Assembly (NCBI GenBank): GCA_021292165.1
Contig: CM037877.1
Location: 31,694,197-31,758,196 of the forward strand
Length of the DNA stretch: 64,000 nucleotides
Direction of reading: 5' to 3'
From: Shinisaurus crocodilurus
Taxonomy: Eukaryota; Chordata; Lepidosauria; Squamata; Shinisauridae
A program made the position numbers and the translations under genes. Shown here piece after piece: positions 40,700-51,399 of this stretch; positions within the stretch are counted from its first letter, which is position 1; the number at the start of each line of letters is the position of its first letter. The notes beneath the pieces were generated by a model. The model had not been told where the DNA came from. It was given only the letters and a program-made list of their open reading frames with translations, and made no database searches.

Positions 40700-41395
40700 T
40701 CCTCAGGCATCTAGATCTAGTCACTTCCAGAGACAGGACAGGCAGCTGGTATTGCTCTCACCTAGTAAGGTTATTCTTATCTTTCCTAGATGTTGCCAGC
40801 TCAGGTTTTGCTCACACATTACATTTGTGAAACAAAAAAAAACATGATATTTTCAAAGCTACTTTGTAATATTAGCAATGCAAAAAATCTTTTCTAGTGA
40901 CTTCCCCCCCCCCCCCTTTAGCACATACCTCTCTCAGTTGGAATATGGAACAAAATATGTTGTTTACTGGTGCTATTATTATTACTGATAGCAAACTGAC
41001 TCAGCTTTGCATGGGTTGGATTAGCCCTTTGTTGAATACAGCAAAGCCTTCAAGCAAACTTCTGCTGCTGCTGTCAGAGTTGGACTCATTCTGCCCACCT
41101 TGTCCGAGTGAAGCCATGCCCACGGGCACTCCCAGGCGCAGCCCATGCCATAGTGCACCTCTATAGCCCCCTAAGAGGGTGGGTTTGTCCACTCCATTCC
41201 CCTGGGGGGGGACTGCCCCACAGAATGGAGGAGGGAGCAGGTGTACAGTGGTGCTCCTTCGCCTGCTAATCTCCCCTGGCTTCAAACTGCATGGACTGCA
41301 AAGTTAAGTGCTGGTTAGGGAAGTCTGCCCCTAGTGGCTAAAGCAGTTAAATTAATTAAAATTAACGGGCAGCACCATCCGACGGCCACTAGTCA
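40700..41395. other. No recognised feature apart from a C run at 40903-40916
   Basis: A 94-codon minus frame at 41001-41285 has no domain sign. Confidence 0.4.
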
Positions 41396-41397
41396 GC

Positions 41398-41558
41398 ATC
41401 TAGAGCAGGACTCTCCAACCTTGGGTCCCCACATGTTGCTGGACCGCAGCTCCCAGAAGAATCCCTTGCCATTAGCCATGCTGGCTGGGTATGCTGGGAG
41501 CTGTAGGCCAGCAACATCTGGGGACCCAAGGTTGGAAAGCCCTGCTCTAGACAGCCAT
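41398..41558. mobile_element. Palindromic hAT-like MITE
   Basis: ATCTAGAGCAGGACTCTCCA and its near inverse at the right begin arms of about 46 nt that include CCAACCTTGGGTCCCCA and CATGTTGCTGG. CATTAGCCATGCTGGCTGGG is the centre. Same family as 40426-40688. Confidence 0.8.
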
Positions 41559-41559
41559 C

Positions 41560-42230
41560 AGATTATTGGGCATCCCAGCTCTGACCTTTGGAAACTCACT
41601 CCAAGGTTGGAGCTGGGATGCTGAGTTCAAAGTGCCTGCCCCTGCCCCGCAGCCGGCGCAGAGAAAGCCGCACCAACTGTTTTTCCAAGGCTGCAAACAC
41701 AACCGAGGAGAAGGGCTTTCCTGGGCATTCTGGGGTGGGTGTGGAGGGGCGGAGACAGGCACCGCCATGGTACTCAGTATCCTGGCAGTGCCTCGGCCTC
41801 CTTCCCTCAGTCTCTGAGGTGCGTGGGACTGTGGCTACCTGCAAGGGAAGAGAGCAATGAGGCCAATCAATCACTTGTCACTCAGCAGAAGCAAATGTCA
41901 GAAGTGATGAGTACAGAGTTATTGACTTATATCCTGACTCTTTTGCAAGAAGGTGGATCTTCAAAGTAGACAGAGAGAAGAAAGCAGGAGATGAGCTTCC
42001 TGCATGAAATTTCACATATAAATATGCATTTAAATATCTTAACATATTTCTCAAAAACTACACATTAATAAGTGTATACTTACTGAATCCAAATGCATGC
42101 CTTCATAAATGAGCCTTATTCCTAAATATACATCTTTTTAGCAATTTTGGTATGGCTTTTAAGCCAATAACACCATCACAAAATTCGGAGAACTGCACAA
42201 TCCTAGGGTTAATTAAGTTCCAATCTGCAC
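41560..42230. other. No recognised feature
   Basis: GC-rich 41580-41860 gives several overlapping frames of 73-92 codons on both strands, which is what GC-rich noncoding DNA does. TTTGGAAACTCACTCCAAGG is locally self-complementary. Confidence 0.4.
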
Positions 42231-42242
42231 GTTAGCCTAGGA

Positions 42243-42676
42243 CAATGATGGTGAACCTTTTTGAGCCCGAGTGCCCAAACTGCAACACAAAACCAACTTA
42301 TTTATTTCAAAGTGCCTTAAATTGGGCAGGAAGGAGGAGGGGTCACTAGCTAATCGTGCCCCGCTCTGTCTCAGGGCATGGCTCTTCACCGGGCGCGCAA
42401 AGATTCGGGCGCACGGGCGCTGTGCTTCTGAGCTGTCTGTTCAGTTAGAAGGAGGGCTGGGTGCCTGCGCAGTCCGCTTCTGGGGGTGGAGATATTGGAG
42501 TGTGCCTGCCTGTGGAGGCCAGCGAGGAATGAGTGGAGAGGAGTTACTATGGAAACCCGATGCTGAATGCAGAAGGGGACGGCCTTTTCACGATCTGGCG
42601 ACCAATGGCTCGAGTGCCCACAGAGAGGTCCCTGCGTGCCAGCTGTGGCACGCGTGCCATAGGTTCGCCATCACTG
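42243..42676. mobile_element. hAT-like element with intact target duplication
   Basis: Left CAATGATGGTGAACCTTTTT and right ATAGGTTCGCCATCACTG are inverted imperfectly. The 8-bp GCCTAGGA flanks on both sides are identical (42235-42242, 42677-42684). AGTGCCCAAACTGCAACACA near the left is typical of this widespread family. 434 bp; a long open frame across it is incidental. Confidence 0.9.
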
Positions 42677-42785
42677 GCCTAGGAGGTGGGGTTTGGGTCC
42701 ATTCACATCAGCATCCCCAAGCATCCTTGTATTTGATGCAAAACAGCTGCCTCAAAGGAGAAGGAACGTCTACAAACAGGGACAA

Positions 42786-42945
42786 GAGCTGGTTCAGCTT
42801 GTCTGAGCATGGAAAGCTAAGCAGGGACAAGTCTGGTTATTACTTGGATGGGAGACCCCTCCTCTAGTTTCCTGCATTGAGCAGGGGGTTGGACTTGATA
42901 GCCTTGTAGGCTCCTTCCAACTCTATGATCTATGAAATCTATAAG
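42786..42945 (+). mobile_element. 5S rRNA-derived SINE with CR1 tail
   Basis: Head GAAAGCTAAGCAGG and ATTACTTGGATGGGAGACCC. CTCCTCTAGTTTCCTGCATT then joins the CR1 tail to CCAACTCTATGATCTATGAA. Nearly identical to 14258-14429, which points to a recent common source. Confidence 0.9.
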
Positions 42946-42949
42946 AGGG

Positions 42950-43795
42950 AATACCTAGAAATGATGAGCTAGTAATTGAGTTGATGATCTGCAGCAAAAT
43001 ATGAGCATGATTTCTGTGTTAGATTAGTAGTAGCAGTAGTATATTCATATTTCTTTGAATGTGTTCAATAATGTGGGAAGGGGGAAATCACTAGAAACAC
43101 AAACACTAGAAACATCAACAAACAAACACACATGCCAATCTTAGTCACCTAGCTTAGTAAAAGCTATCAAAATGGCATCAGTATAAAGAAGAAGAAAAAT
43201 GCAGAATTCCAAGTTGGTGCCTCCTGTGGCTTTGATGAGAGAAGATATTTCCAAGTCCCTTTACTGATGGGAACAACCAAGTAGGTGTGTTTCAATAAGC
43301 ACAGAGCTGTGATGTCACATTGGACAGGGGGCAGAGGTTATAATGTGTGAATTGCCTGCCATTAAGTGAGAAAAAGTGGTGTGATTCTTTTCTTACAGCA
43401 AAGAACATGCCCTAAGATTTTCCCACTCACCAGTTTTCAGAATAGCCCTACTCAGACATTCCATTCAGGTACAGTCTACCAGGTGAGGGATTTGCAATCC
43501 TGCCCACTGGCCTCACACACACCCTCCAAGACACACCCAACCCCACATATTCAACAAAGTCATCACACACACATACAATTCCCAATTCACCATGCTTCTC
43601 CCCCAAACGGGTGCCTCTAAACAGGTGTTCCCATCCCCAGTTTAACCCCATGCCTGATGCAGATGAACACCTGCATAGGGCTGATAAGTGTCCCACCAAA
43701 GACTCCTGAGCAAACTTGGCAATCATGAGATAAGAGGAGAGGTCCTCTTCAGACTGGTAACTGGTTAAAGAACAGAAACAGAGAGTAGGAATAAA
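42950..43795. other. No recognised feature
   Basis: Unique-looking sequence; 84- and 92-codon frames are uninformative. Confidence 0.4.
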
Positions 43796-43798
43796 TCA

Positions 43799-43935
43799 CA
43801 GGTAGGCAAGCTTTTGGAGCCATGGGCACATTTGGCAATTTGAGAAACCATCCTGGACATTACCACAAAATGGCTGCCATGGAAGGTGTGGCAAAGGACA
43901 AGTAACTGAGTACAAGACAGAGGTGGGGTCTAAGT
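43799..43935 (+). mobile_element. hAT-like element, AGCCATGGGCACATTTGGCA family
   Basis: CAGGTAGGCAAGCTTTTGGA then GCCATGGGCACATTTGGCAA and ACCACAAAATGGCTGCCATG. The same blocks occur inverted at 60862-61032, each ending near a CTGAGTACAAG(A/G)CAGAGGTGG stretch. Confidence 0.65.
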
Positions 43936-44013
43936 CCCAACCCATTAAACAACTCCTTTGAACACACAGTTTTCAGCACCAACAGAACCCTTTTTCAGCT
44001 TCCAGTAAGAAAA

Positions 44014-44015
44014 TG

Positions 44016-44047
<32 letters not shown>
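44014..44047. repeat. (TTG)n microsatellite
   Basis: About eleven TTG units. Confidence 0.9.
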
Positions 44048-44450
44048 TTAAGTGGGAGTGGTAAGGCACTATGACTCCACAAAGAATGAACAGAATATAT
44101 AGGATGAATGGATTTGGTTGTTTGAAATGTGAGAGGGTGGATGCAGTTTTGATTCATGTATTGTTTTGTGGAGTTGTCCAAAGTCCAAGAATATTGGGTG
44201 TGGGTGGGTGGGTGGGTGTGTAAAAACAGGAGTTAATATAGGATTTGATGTATTGTCTATATTACTAAACTATTTGCTGGGAGTTACAGAAAAGCATATT
44301 AAGTATTTACTTATAAATTTATTAATAGCTGCCAGAATTGTACTGGCTAGACATCAGGAAAATGTCAGAATTCCCACAGCTAGAGAATACCTATCTAAGG
44401 CTTTGGAAATTGTTCGAATTGATAAATTAACAGATAAGGTGTGTAATAGA
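44048..44450 (+). pseudogene. L1 LINE ORF2 C-terminal fragment
   Basis: Translations in two frames give C-terminal L1 ORF2 traces: first CLKCERVDAVLIHVLFCG (a Cys/His C-terminal motif, about 44110-44170), then LLINLLIAARIVLARHQENV and YLSKALEIVRIDKLTDK (44300-44440). Compare the L1 at 47178-47616. The 5' part is gone and a frameshift separates the two pieces. Confidence 0.7.
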
Positions 44451-44504
44451 AATGTTTGTATCATGTGCTCCAATTTTATTTTATTTTTAATGGCAACTAT
44501 TTAT

Positions 44505-44620
44505 TGCCATCCTGAGGATAAAATGGAGAGGAGGAGGATCACATACACCATCTTGGGCTCCTTGAAGGAAAAGGTGGGATATAAATATAACAAACAGACA
44601 AACAAATAAACAAACTGATT
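44505..44620 (+). repeat. Sauria SINE tail fragment
   Basis: CCTGAGGATAAAATGGAGAG, CACCATCTTGGGCTCCTTGA and GGTGGGATATAAATATAACA match the last ~110 bp of the Sauria SINE. The tail repeat is AAAC-like instead of AAAT. Confidence 0.7.
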
Positions 44621-44624
44621 ACAT

Positions 44625-45930
44625 GTCAATCCAGTTGCTTTAATTTGGGTGTGTTATTTTACCTGTTAAAAGTAAAATTACCTGCTTTGATAAGAATATA
44701 TGGGAAGATCCTATACGGACAGTTGTTGGTTTTTTATGCATTTTTATGGCTTCTCCCACCCATACCCTTTTGAAACCCTGATATAGTATTACTTGTAACT
44801 GATGACATTGTGGTATAAATATGTCCAGTGCCTCATATTTGGAATCCAGGAATCCTACACCCCCACACCTTTAGTTAGTGTATTTGATGATGATGGTGTA
44901 AGAGAGAGAGAGAGAGAGAGAGAGAAAGTCCACATAGTCTACCTCTGATGAACCTGACATGAAAGCCAGTAATAACTTAAATGATTTCAGGGCTTCTAAG
45001 AGCATTTCTTCCCTTTCTGCTACTAAATTAAAGTGAACCCACATGCTCAACTGTGCTTAAGTGGGAAGTGGTTGCCATGGTTACTGTGGGGTAGTCTAAA
45101 TGCAGTACAGTATATAAAACAATCAGCTGAAATGACTATGTACAAAACTGATAACAGCCGGGGGAGTGTCAGTTAAAAAAAATACCTGGTAAACAGACCC
45201 CACCCCACCCCCAAGTAAAAATAAAATGCCTCAGCATTTATGCATCTGCCGTTCACTCCTAGTAAAGCTTGTTGTTGCGGGGGGGGGGGGGGGAGACTAA
45301 AAACAATCAGCCACAAATGTGTACAATGCATGTTTTCAGCTCAGATGCAGTTCAACCCAGAGAAATATAACTGAAGCCCATTAATCATGTTCTAATAGGG
45401 AAACTAATGTGAATTGCTTGCCACTAGAGAGGCACACAGAACATACCCCCCAAAAGATGCATTGACTGCTATGGAGAATAGAATCAGACAGAATGTACTT
45501 TACCAGCCAACCTGAGGCATACAATAGAGGCTCTTCTTCAGTCGTTTCAGGGCAGATGTGCCCTTTTGTACTTACACAATGGGGAACAGCATCCAAGACC
45601 TTTAACAAAAGTCCATCAGGAACTGGTACCAGCCATCTCCTATTATGCGCTAAATCCTCTTCTTTGGTTCCATGCCTTAGATCCAAATTCTGCCTTTAAA
45701 TGTAAAAGGAAGGGCGCTCAATATAGGAGGATGGAATTTCTACCAACAGTGGCTGATATCACTATGAAAAAGGAAGATAGGGAAGTATTATAGAGTGAAG
45801 CTCTACTGACCTCCTCCATAGCACCTGCACCAGGGGTGACTGTAGGGGGGGAAATAGTTTGGGAGAGCGGAAGAATGGCAAAGACCATTATTAGAGGTGC
45901 GAGGATTTCCCTCCATGCTATACAGGACCT
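44625..45930. other. No gene; (GA)n at 44900-44926 and a G run at 45279-45293
   Basis: Otherwise unique-looking. A 101-codon minus frame at 45381-45686 and a 75-codon plus frame overlap and show no domain; neither is called. Confidence 0.4.
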
Positions 45931-45934
45931 TAAG

Positions 45935-46017
45935 GCTGCAATCCTATGCACAGTTACATGGCACTAAGTCCAATTTAACTCAATGGGACTCATCACAGGG
46001 AGATGTGTATAGGATTT
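45935..46017. mobile_element. Palindromic GCAATCCTATGCA MITE
   Basis: GCTGCAATCCTATGCACAGT and GTGTATAGGATTTCC are inverted ends. TCCAATTTAACTCAATGGGA lies near the middle. Confidence 0.7.
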
Positions 46018-46019
46018 CC

Positions 46020-46360
46020 TGTACAGGAATTACCTAAGCAATTGAACCTCTATGGCAAAATGCATTACTGCAATCAGTTATCTGTCTGGCAGGGATAACC
46101 CTCAACCTAACAACATACATTTGGTGCCCAAGGCATCTAATTGACCTTTCCCAGTATCATTAGGAACAACATACACCACAGTTCACTGTCTCTCACCCAG
46201 AAATCTCTAACAAACTATCTAGACTTCTCATAATGACAGTATTCTTCACATCACTGAGGCAAGTCACCATGTGGTCAATACTTCCCTCACAACTCAAAAA
46301 CACAGCTGGCCATGTCAGATTACTTCAATATATAAGGAGAGCAGTTCTTGAGGGATGATG
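46020..46360. other. No recognised feature
   Basis: Unique-looking sequence before the CR1 copy. Confidence 0.4.
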
Positions 46361-46361
46361 A

Positions 46362-48027
46362 TGATCTGATCTCATTTTTTTGATCGGGTAACCTCCATTG
46401 TGGACTATGAGCATGCTGTGGACATAATATATCTTGACTTCAGCAAAGCTTTCGACAAAATGCCTCATGATATCCTGATTAGCAAACTAGCTAAAAGTGG
46501 GCTAGATGGAACAACTATCTGGTGGATCCACAGTTGGCTACAGAATTGGACTCAAAGAGTGCTTATCAATGGTATCTTCTCAAACTGGGGAGAGGTAATG
46601 AGCGGGGTACCACAGGGCTCAGTCCTGGGCCCAGTGTTCTTCAACATTTTTATTAATTACTTGGATCAAGAGGTGCAGGGAATGTTTATCAAGATTGCAG
46701 ATGGCACGAAATTGGGTGGAATAGCTAGTACCCTGGAAGACAGAAACAAAATTCAAAGTGATCTCGATAGGCTAGAGCACTGGCTGAAAGCAACAGAATG
46801 AAATTTAATAGGGATAAATGCCAAGTGCTTCACCTAGGAAAAAGAATCCAAATGCACAGTTACAGGATGGGGGATACTTGGCTCAACAATACTACAAGCG
46901 AGAAGGATCTTGGAGTTGTTGTAGATCACAAGCTGAATATGAACTAGCAAATGCGGTGGCAAAAAAGGCAAATGCTATTTGGGGCTGCATTAATAGAAGT
47001 ATAGCTTCCAAATCGCATTAAGTACTAGTTCCCCTCTACTCAGCACTGGTTAGGCCTCCTCTTGAGTACTGTGTCCAGTTCTGGGCACCACACTTTAAGA
47101 AGGATGCAGACAAACTGGAAAGGGTTCAGAGGAGGGCAACAAAGATGATCAGGGGACTGGAAACAAAGCCCTATGAGCATTGTACTCAGGTTATTAAAGA
47201 TTTAATTTCAAACTTATTGACAGCAGCAAGGTTAATGATACCTAGAAAATGGAAAATGCAATATGATTACCAAATAGAGGAATGGTATAAAGAGGTATGG
47301 GATATTGCTATTAATGATAAATTAACGTGTAGTATTAAAGTTAAAGGGGGATTATCGAAATTAAATAATTATAAAGACATATGGAGAGTATTTGTAGATT
47401 TTGTTTTATTAAGGGGGAAAGGGTGTATACCTTTACAAGAGTCATTTCAATTTTGGAAGGCTGAGTAGACATGTAGTTTAGTTGGTCCCGGGGTGGTGGT
47501 GCACTTATTATGATGATTTTATGTGTTTGTTTGTATAATTTGTATGTTTATGTATTTTGTATCTAATATGTTAAAATTTAAATAAAATTTAAAACAACAA
47601 CAACAACAACAACAACAACAAAGCCCTATGAGGAGAGACTGAAAGAACTGGGCATGTTTAGCCTTCAGAAGAGAAGACTGAGGAGAGATATGATAGCGCT
47701 CCTCAAGTACTTGAAAGATTGTCCCACGGAGGAGGGCCAGGATCTCTTCTTGACCATCCCAGAGTGCAGAACACAGAATAATGGGCTCAAGTTACAGGAA
47801 GCCAGATTCCAGCTGAACATCAGGAAAAACTTCCTGACTGTTAAAGCAATACGACAATGGAACCAATTCCCTAGGGAGGTCATGGGCTCTCCCACACTGG
47901 AAGCATTCAAGGTGCAGCTGGGCAGCCCTCTGTCAGGGATGCTTTAACTTGGATTCCTGCACTGAGCAGTGGGTTGGACTTGATGGCCTTATAGGACCTT
48001 CCAACTCTACTATTCTATTATTCTATG
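46362..48027 (+). mobile_element. CR1 LINE, 5'-truncated, interrupted by L1
   Basis: Begins in the RT palm (IIYLDFSKAFDKMPHDILIS, SGVPQGSVLGPVFFNIFIN, KIADGTKLGG). The catalytic FADD reads IADG, so the active site has decayed, and frameshifts appear after 46800. It is split at 47178 by an L1 insert and resumes at 47633 with ERLKELGMFSLQKRRL, ending in the CR1 tail CCAACTCTACTATTCTATTA. Same subfamily as 15.1-16.8 kb but older. Confidence 0.92.
47178..47616 (+). mobile_element. L1 LINE 3' end inserted into CR1
   Basis: A 5'-truncated L1. The open stretch encodes the ORF2 C-terminus ([54 protein letters not shown]) and stops at 47466-47468. The 3' UTR has AATAAA at 47581 and an (AAC)n tail. 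Target duplication AACAAAGCCCTATGAG is identical on both sides (47162-47177, 47617-47632). It is younger than the host CR1. Confidence 0.92.
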
Positions 48028-48151
48028 TGAGTTCCATCCAAAGGATTGTTTCTTTCATCGGCAGTTTGATGATGATCTTCCACATGAAGATCCTCCACAA
48101 CAGTACAGGATCTGTCAGCATGGAATGTATATGGTTCTTGAAGGTGTCATC

Positions 48152-48352
48152 TAGGAACATAGGAAGTTGCCTTATACTGAGTCAGACGATTGGTCCATCT
48201 AGCTCTGTATTGCCAACACTGACTGGTGGCGGCTCAACAGGGTTTTAGGCTGGAGTTTTTCCAGCTCATCCTGGAGATGGCTGGGGACTGAACCTAGGAC
48301 CTTCTGCATAGAAAGCATGTGCTCTACCCACTGAGCTACAGTCCCTAGGGAC
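48152..48352 (-). mobile_element. tRNA-derived SINE, near full length
   Basis: Left AGGAACATAGGAAGTTGCCT, TATACTGAGTCAGACGATTG and TGGTCCATCTAGCTCTGTAT form the 3' part. The right end GTGCTCTACCCACTGAGCTA plus CAGTCCC is the inverse of a GTAGCTCAGTGGGTAGAGCAC tRNA-like head. Head and tail are both retained, unlike at 13549. Confidence 0.85.
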
Positions 48353-48389
48353 CTCTTTCGCCCTGTTCACAAGTTGTTCATGCATACAA

Positions 48390-48960
48390 GGCATATGTAG
48401 ATAAGGGCGAGTGGAGATTTTTAAGTTGGAGAACAGACTACAAAGAAAAGCGTTCAACCCGCAAGCTCTGGAGCTCCTTCATAAGAAAGCCCCATTTTGT
48501 GTACTTTATAACAGACAGTCCCAGAGAAGGTGATCTATAGTTTCATCTATTCACAAACCTCAGAAAGAGAAGAATCAGATCTTCCTCAGATGAACGGATT
48601 GCTATGTTAAGTGCAATGTCCACTCATGACGAGAAACATCGCAACCTGCTGAATCTGCCCATGTTGGTCAAAAATCCAAAAGTCATCCAGACCTGGACAG
48701 GGGAAAAAACAACCTCTCCTCCCAACAAGCCCCCTCTCCCACCATTTTTGCCAATCCTGTTTGATTTCACACCAAACCCACCTTTTAACTTCTGATGAGG
48801 ACAAAGGAAGTCTGACATCACTTGTCTCACACTCTAATGCTTCCTTGGCTTCTTGATCTGCAATTTCGTTACCACAAATACCCACATGAGCATGGACCCA
48901 GATAAACCGATCCAACTCTAAAAGTTATTCTCTTTGCTTGAAATCTTAAACCAAATTCTG
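48390..48960 (-). pseudogene. Non-LTR retroelement RNase H and C-terminal fragment
   Basis: A 102-codon minus-strand frame (48607-48915) reads DRFIWVHAHVGICGNEIADQ then EAKEALECETSDVRLPLSSS, the end of an RNase H domain (the H-V-G-I...G-N-E...A-D segment), followed by EVKRWVWCEIKQDWQKWW. Past the stop a decayed zinc-knuckle-like LCEVCE-type stretch may follow. CR1, L2 and L1 ORF2 lack RNase H; I-group elements have it, so this is a different lineage. Conserved Asp in IADQ present. Confidence 0.65.
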
Positions 48961-48964
48961 AGCA

Positions 48965-49680
48965 TGCCCAGCCCAGTAAACAGTCAGCAGATCAGGCACC
49001 CAAAGCTTTGTTCTTTAATGTTCACCACTTAGTCTTAATAACAGTTGAACTGATTGTTGTGAACTAGGTGCAGACCACACGATCAAGCAGACTTTTGTTT
49101 GATGACTGTCTTCTCCATTGGGTTCAAGCCATTCTCTTGACTGAGTCCAGCAAATGTTGTCTCACATCCAGATCTAAAACACCCTCATAGTTGTTTGGGT
49201 GGGTAACTGAATTTCCAGGTACTTGGCTGGGCTATAGGGTGGGTGATAAACTATAATTTGGGGTGGGGGAATACAGTAATATTCATGTATGCATCATCAT
49301 CATCAACACACATGACTCAACATCACAACATGGAGAGAACTCTTAGAAACAAACAAGCCTTTTCTGACTGCTCAACAAAGGCTCACAAATACGATGCTGG
49401 TTCCATATTGAGCTGAGGAAAGTTTACCATTTCTAGTTATACCTCAGGGGCCACAAAGAGTCTAAGCCAAAGGTTACCAAAATTATCCTGACTGCAAGAA
49501 ATCTGCATAGCCGGCTTGACTAGCCTGTATAAAATGCCCGCTATGCAATTTCATACCAGCTGTGTTCCATATACTGGTAAGAAGTTTCACTCACTCTCTT
49601 AAGCTTTGTCAAGGTGCATATACTGTAGTTGCTGCATACTTTCTATTCCGCCACCATCTTATTTATTTATTTATTACATT
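48965..49680. other. Possible upstream part of the RNase H element; otherwise unrecognised
   Basis: No clear domain. (TTTA)n at 49660-49676 precedes the 5S SINE. Confidence 0.3.
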
Positions 49681-49844
49681 TCATAGACATTCATAGATTA
49701 CAGAGTTGGAAGGGGCCTACAAGGCAATCGAGTCCAACCCCCTGCTCAATGCAGGAAACTAGAGGAGGGGTCTCCCATCCAAGTAATAACCAAGCCTGAC
49801 CCTGCTTAGCTTTCCACACTCAGACAAGCTGAGCCAGCGTGAGC
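49681..49844 (-). mobile_element. 5S rRNA-derived SINE with CR1 tail
   Basis: Full minus-strand copy: tail ATTACAGAGTTGGAAGGGGC, CGAGTCCAACCCCCTGCTCA at the left; GTCTCCCATCCAAGTAATAA and CCTGCTTAGCTTTCCACACT (5S promoter region inverted) at the right. It ends in CAAGCTGAGCCAGCGTGAGC. Confidence 0.9.
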
Positions 49845-49985
49845 CATTTATATCCCACATTTCTTCCATCATGGAATTCAAGGTGGCTACATGCAGTTCC
49901 CAGGCAGTCTCCCCTCCAAGCACTGACTAGACCCAGACCTGCTTAGCTTCAGCAAGGTAGCTGCCTCACGTGACTTCAGACCATA
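49845..49985 (-). mobile_element. 5S rRNA-derived SINE with Sauria/Bov-B-like tail
   Basis: On the minus strand: CTGAAGCTAAGCAGGTCTGG, CAGTGCTTGGAGGGGAGACT and GCCTGGGAACTGCATGTAGC follow the 5S rRNA 3' half through its CCTGGGAA motif. A tail ACCTTGAATTCCATGATGGA with GTGGGATATAAAT follows, which resembles the Sauria tail instead of CR1. Adjacent to the CR1-tailed copy in the same orientation. Confidence 0.7.
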
Positions 49986-50134
49986 CCCTGGGATCTTGTT
50001 TACTATTGATGCTAAGTAGATATAGCATTGCCAACAGGATACTCAAGTGTGCCTTCATAGTGCATCCAACATGCATGTTGCTCACTGTGACTCCAAACAT
50101 ACTTCATTGCCTCATTCCCACACACAACATAGAG

Positions 50135-50268
50135 CACAAGTGGGAAACCTGTGGCCCTCCAGATGTTGGATTACAACTCCTATCATCCCTGACCATGAGC
50201 CATACTGGCTGGAGTGATGGAATTAGACATCCAACAACATCTGGTGGACTACAGGTTCTCCAGCCCTG
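50135..50268. mobile_element. Palindromic hAT MITE
   Basis: CACAAGTGGGAAACCTGTGG with CCCTCCAGATGTTGGATTAC at the left; CATCCAACAACATCTGGTGG and GGTTCTCCAGCCCTG at the right. CATACTGGCTGG is near the centre. Related to 38702-38838. Confidence 0.7.
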
Positions 50269-50913
50269 ATATAGAGCTCTGCTTGGAAATGGACAGCAGA
50301 GATTTTGTGGCTGGAGCATCTTAACATACCTTTATTGTGACACTAATGACACTTTCAACATTTGAATGGGTGATATTTAGATGCCACCTGTGAATGGATA
50401 AATATATAGATACTTGGTCTGCCTTTCTTGAAGCTTATGCATAATTGTTTTTTATTGATAGCTGTATTTTCATTTGCGTGCGTAAAAGGGGAAAAGAAGA
50501 GGCGAGACACAAGTATATGGTGTAAATAAAGGGCCACATTTTATTAATCAAGATCTGCGAAGGGTGAAAGTGCGGGTACTAACTAAAACTCGCCATTGGC
50601 CAGTGAGGTATCCCGGGCAGATACATCCAAACCCGGGGGGTGGCGCAGCACTTCGCCACCCCCCCAGTTTTACACCCTCTTGGGTGCTGGGAGGCTTTCT
50701 CACAGTCCCCACCTCACGGTGCCACAGAACACCGATCCGTGTGATGTAAGCCATCCTCACTGGCGATCCGTATTTCCCCCCACTGAGCCACGAAACTCAG
50801 CAAGCGCTGAGATACAGGTCTCGCCAGCCACCTGAACAGTGCCATTGGATGATCACCAAAACCCTAACCCCACTGCCTATTCCCGCACTTACTAGCCACA
50901 GAGAGAGACGTGC

Positions 50914-51399
50914 TTAAGCTAAGTCTCTTCTCCCCCACCTGGCGGAAACTAACTCCAGGAGGGCCCTTCGCAGATCCTGAAGAAAAATAAAATTGCCGAC
51001 CTCGGACAAATGCACCCCGTCCGGTCGGTACAGCTCCCTCCGAGCCAAGGATATCTCGGGATAAGGAATCGCAACGCCTCTCCCTCCAAGGCTCCTACAG
51101 ATTGCTCTATTCGCCTTCCGGCAAGCCTTGTTCAGGCCACTGGGATTGACAGTATCCCTCCAACAGCATCGTGGCAAGATGTGGAACCAGAGAATCTGGA
51201 CACCAGGCCATCTCTGATGAATCACAGCAAGGTCCGCAGACACTTGCAAAATCAAGGCCATGCCCGTAAGCACGCCTAATCGCTTTCCCCCAAATGCACT
51301 ACCAGCACTTATGGGGGCAGGCCTCAACAAGGCCACTGGGATTGACAGTATCCCTCCAACAGCATCGTGGCAAGATGTGGGACCAGAGAATCTGGACAC
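50914..51399 (-). pseudogene. SGNH hydrolase domain, C-terminal part
   Basis: A 161-codon frame whose residues 37-161 read as SGNH hydrolase: AFGGKRLGVL where families have the GGND block, then ADLAVIHQRWPGVQIL, NKACRKANRAICRSLGGRGV, and RPDGVHLSEVGNFIFLQDLR with the catalytic-type Asp127 and His130 intact. The first ~33 residues come from another frame of a tandem repeat and are not native. SGNH enzymes are Ser-Asp-His esterases; in YR retroelements the role is unknown. Non-functional here because the upstream part is disrupted. Confidence 0.7.

Noticed and set aside
42271..42867. 198-codon protein gene
   Set aside because: The frame runs across a hAT element (42243-42676) and into a 5S SINE; it is noncoding repeat read-through.
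48310..48345. tRNA gene on the minus strand
   Set aside because: The tRNA-like stretch lacks a complete cloverleaf and continues into SINE body sequence shared with 13549 and 31752.
50914..51399. Host SGNH esterase gene
   Set aside because: The frame is broken, contains a frame-shifting tandem repeat and follows recombinase- and RT-like traces, which fits a transposon better.
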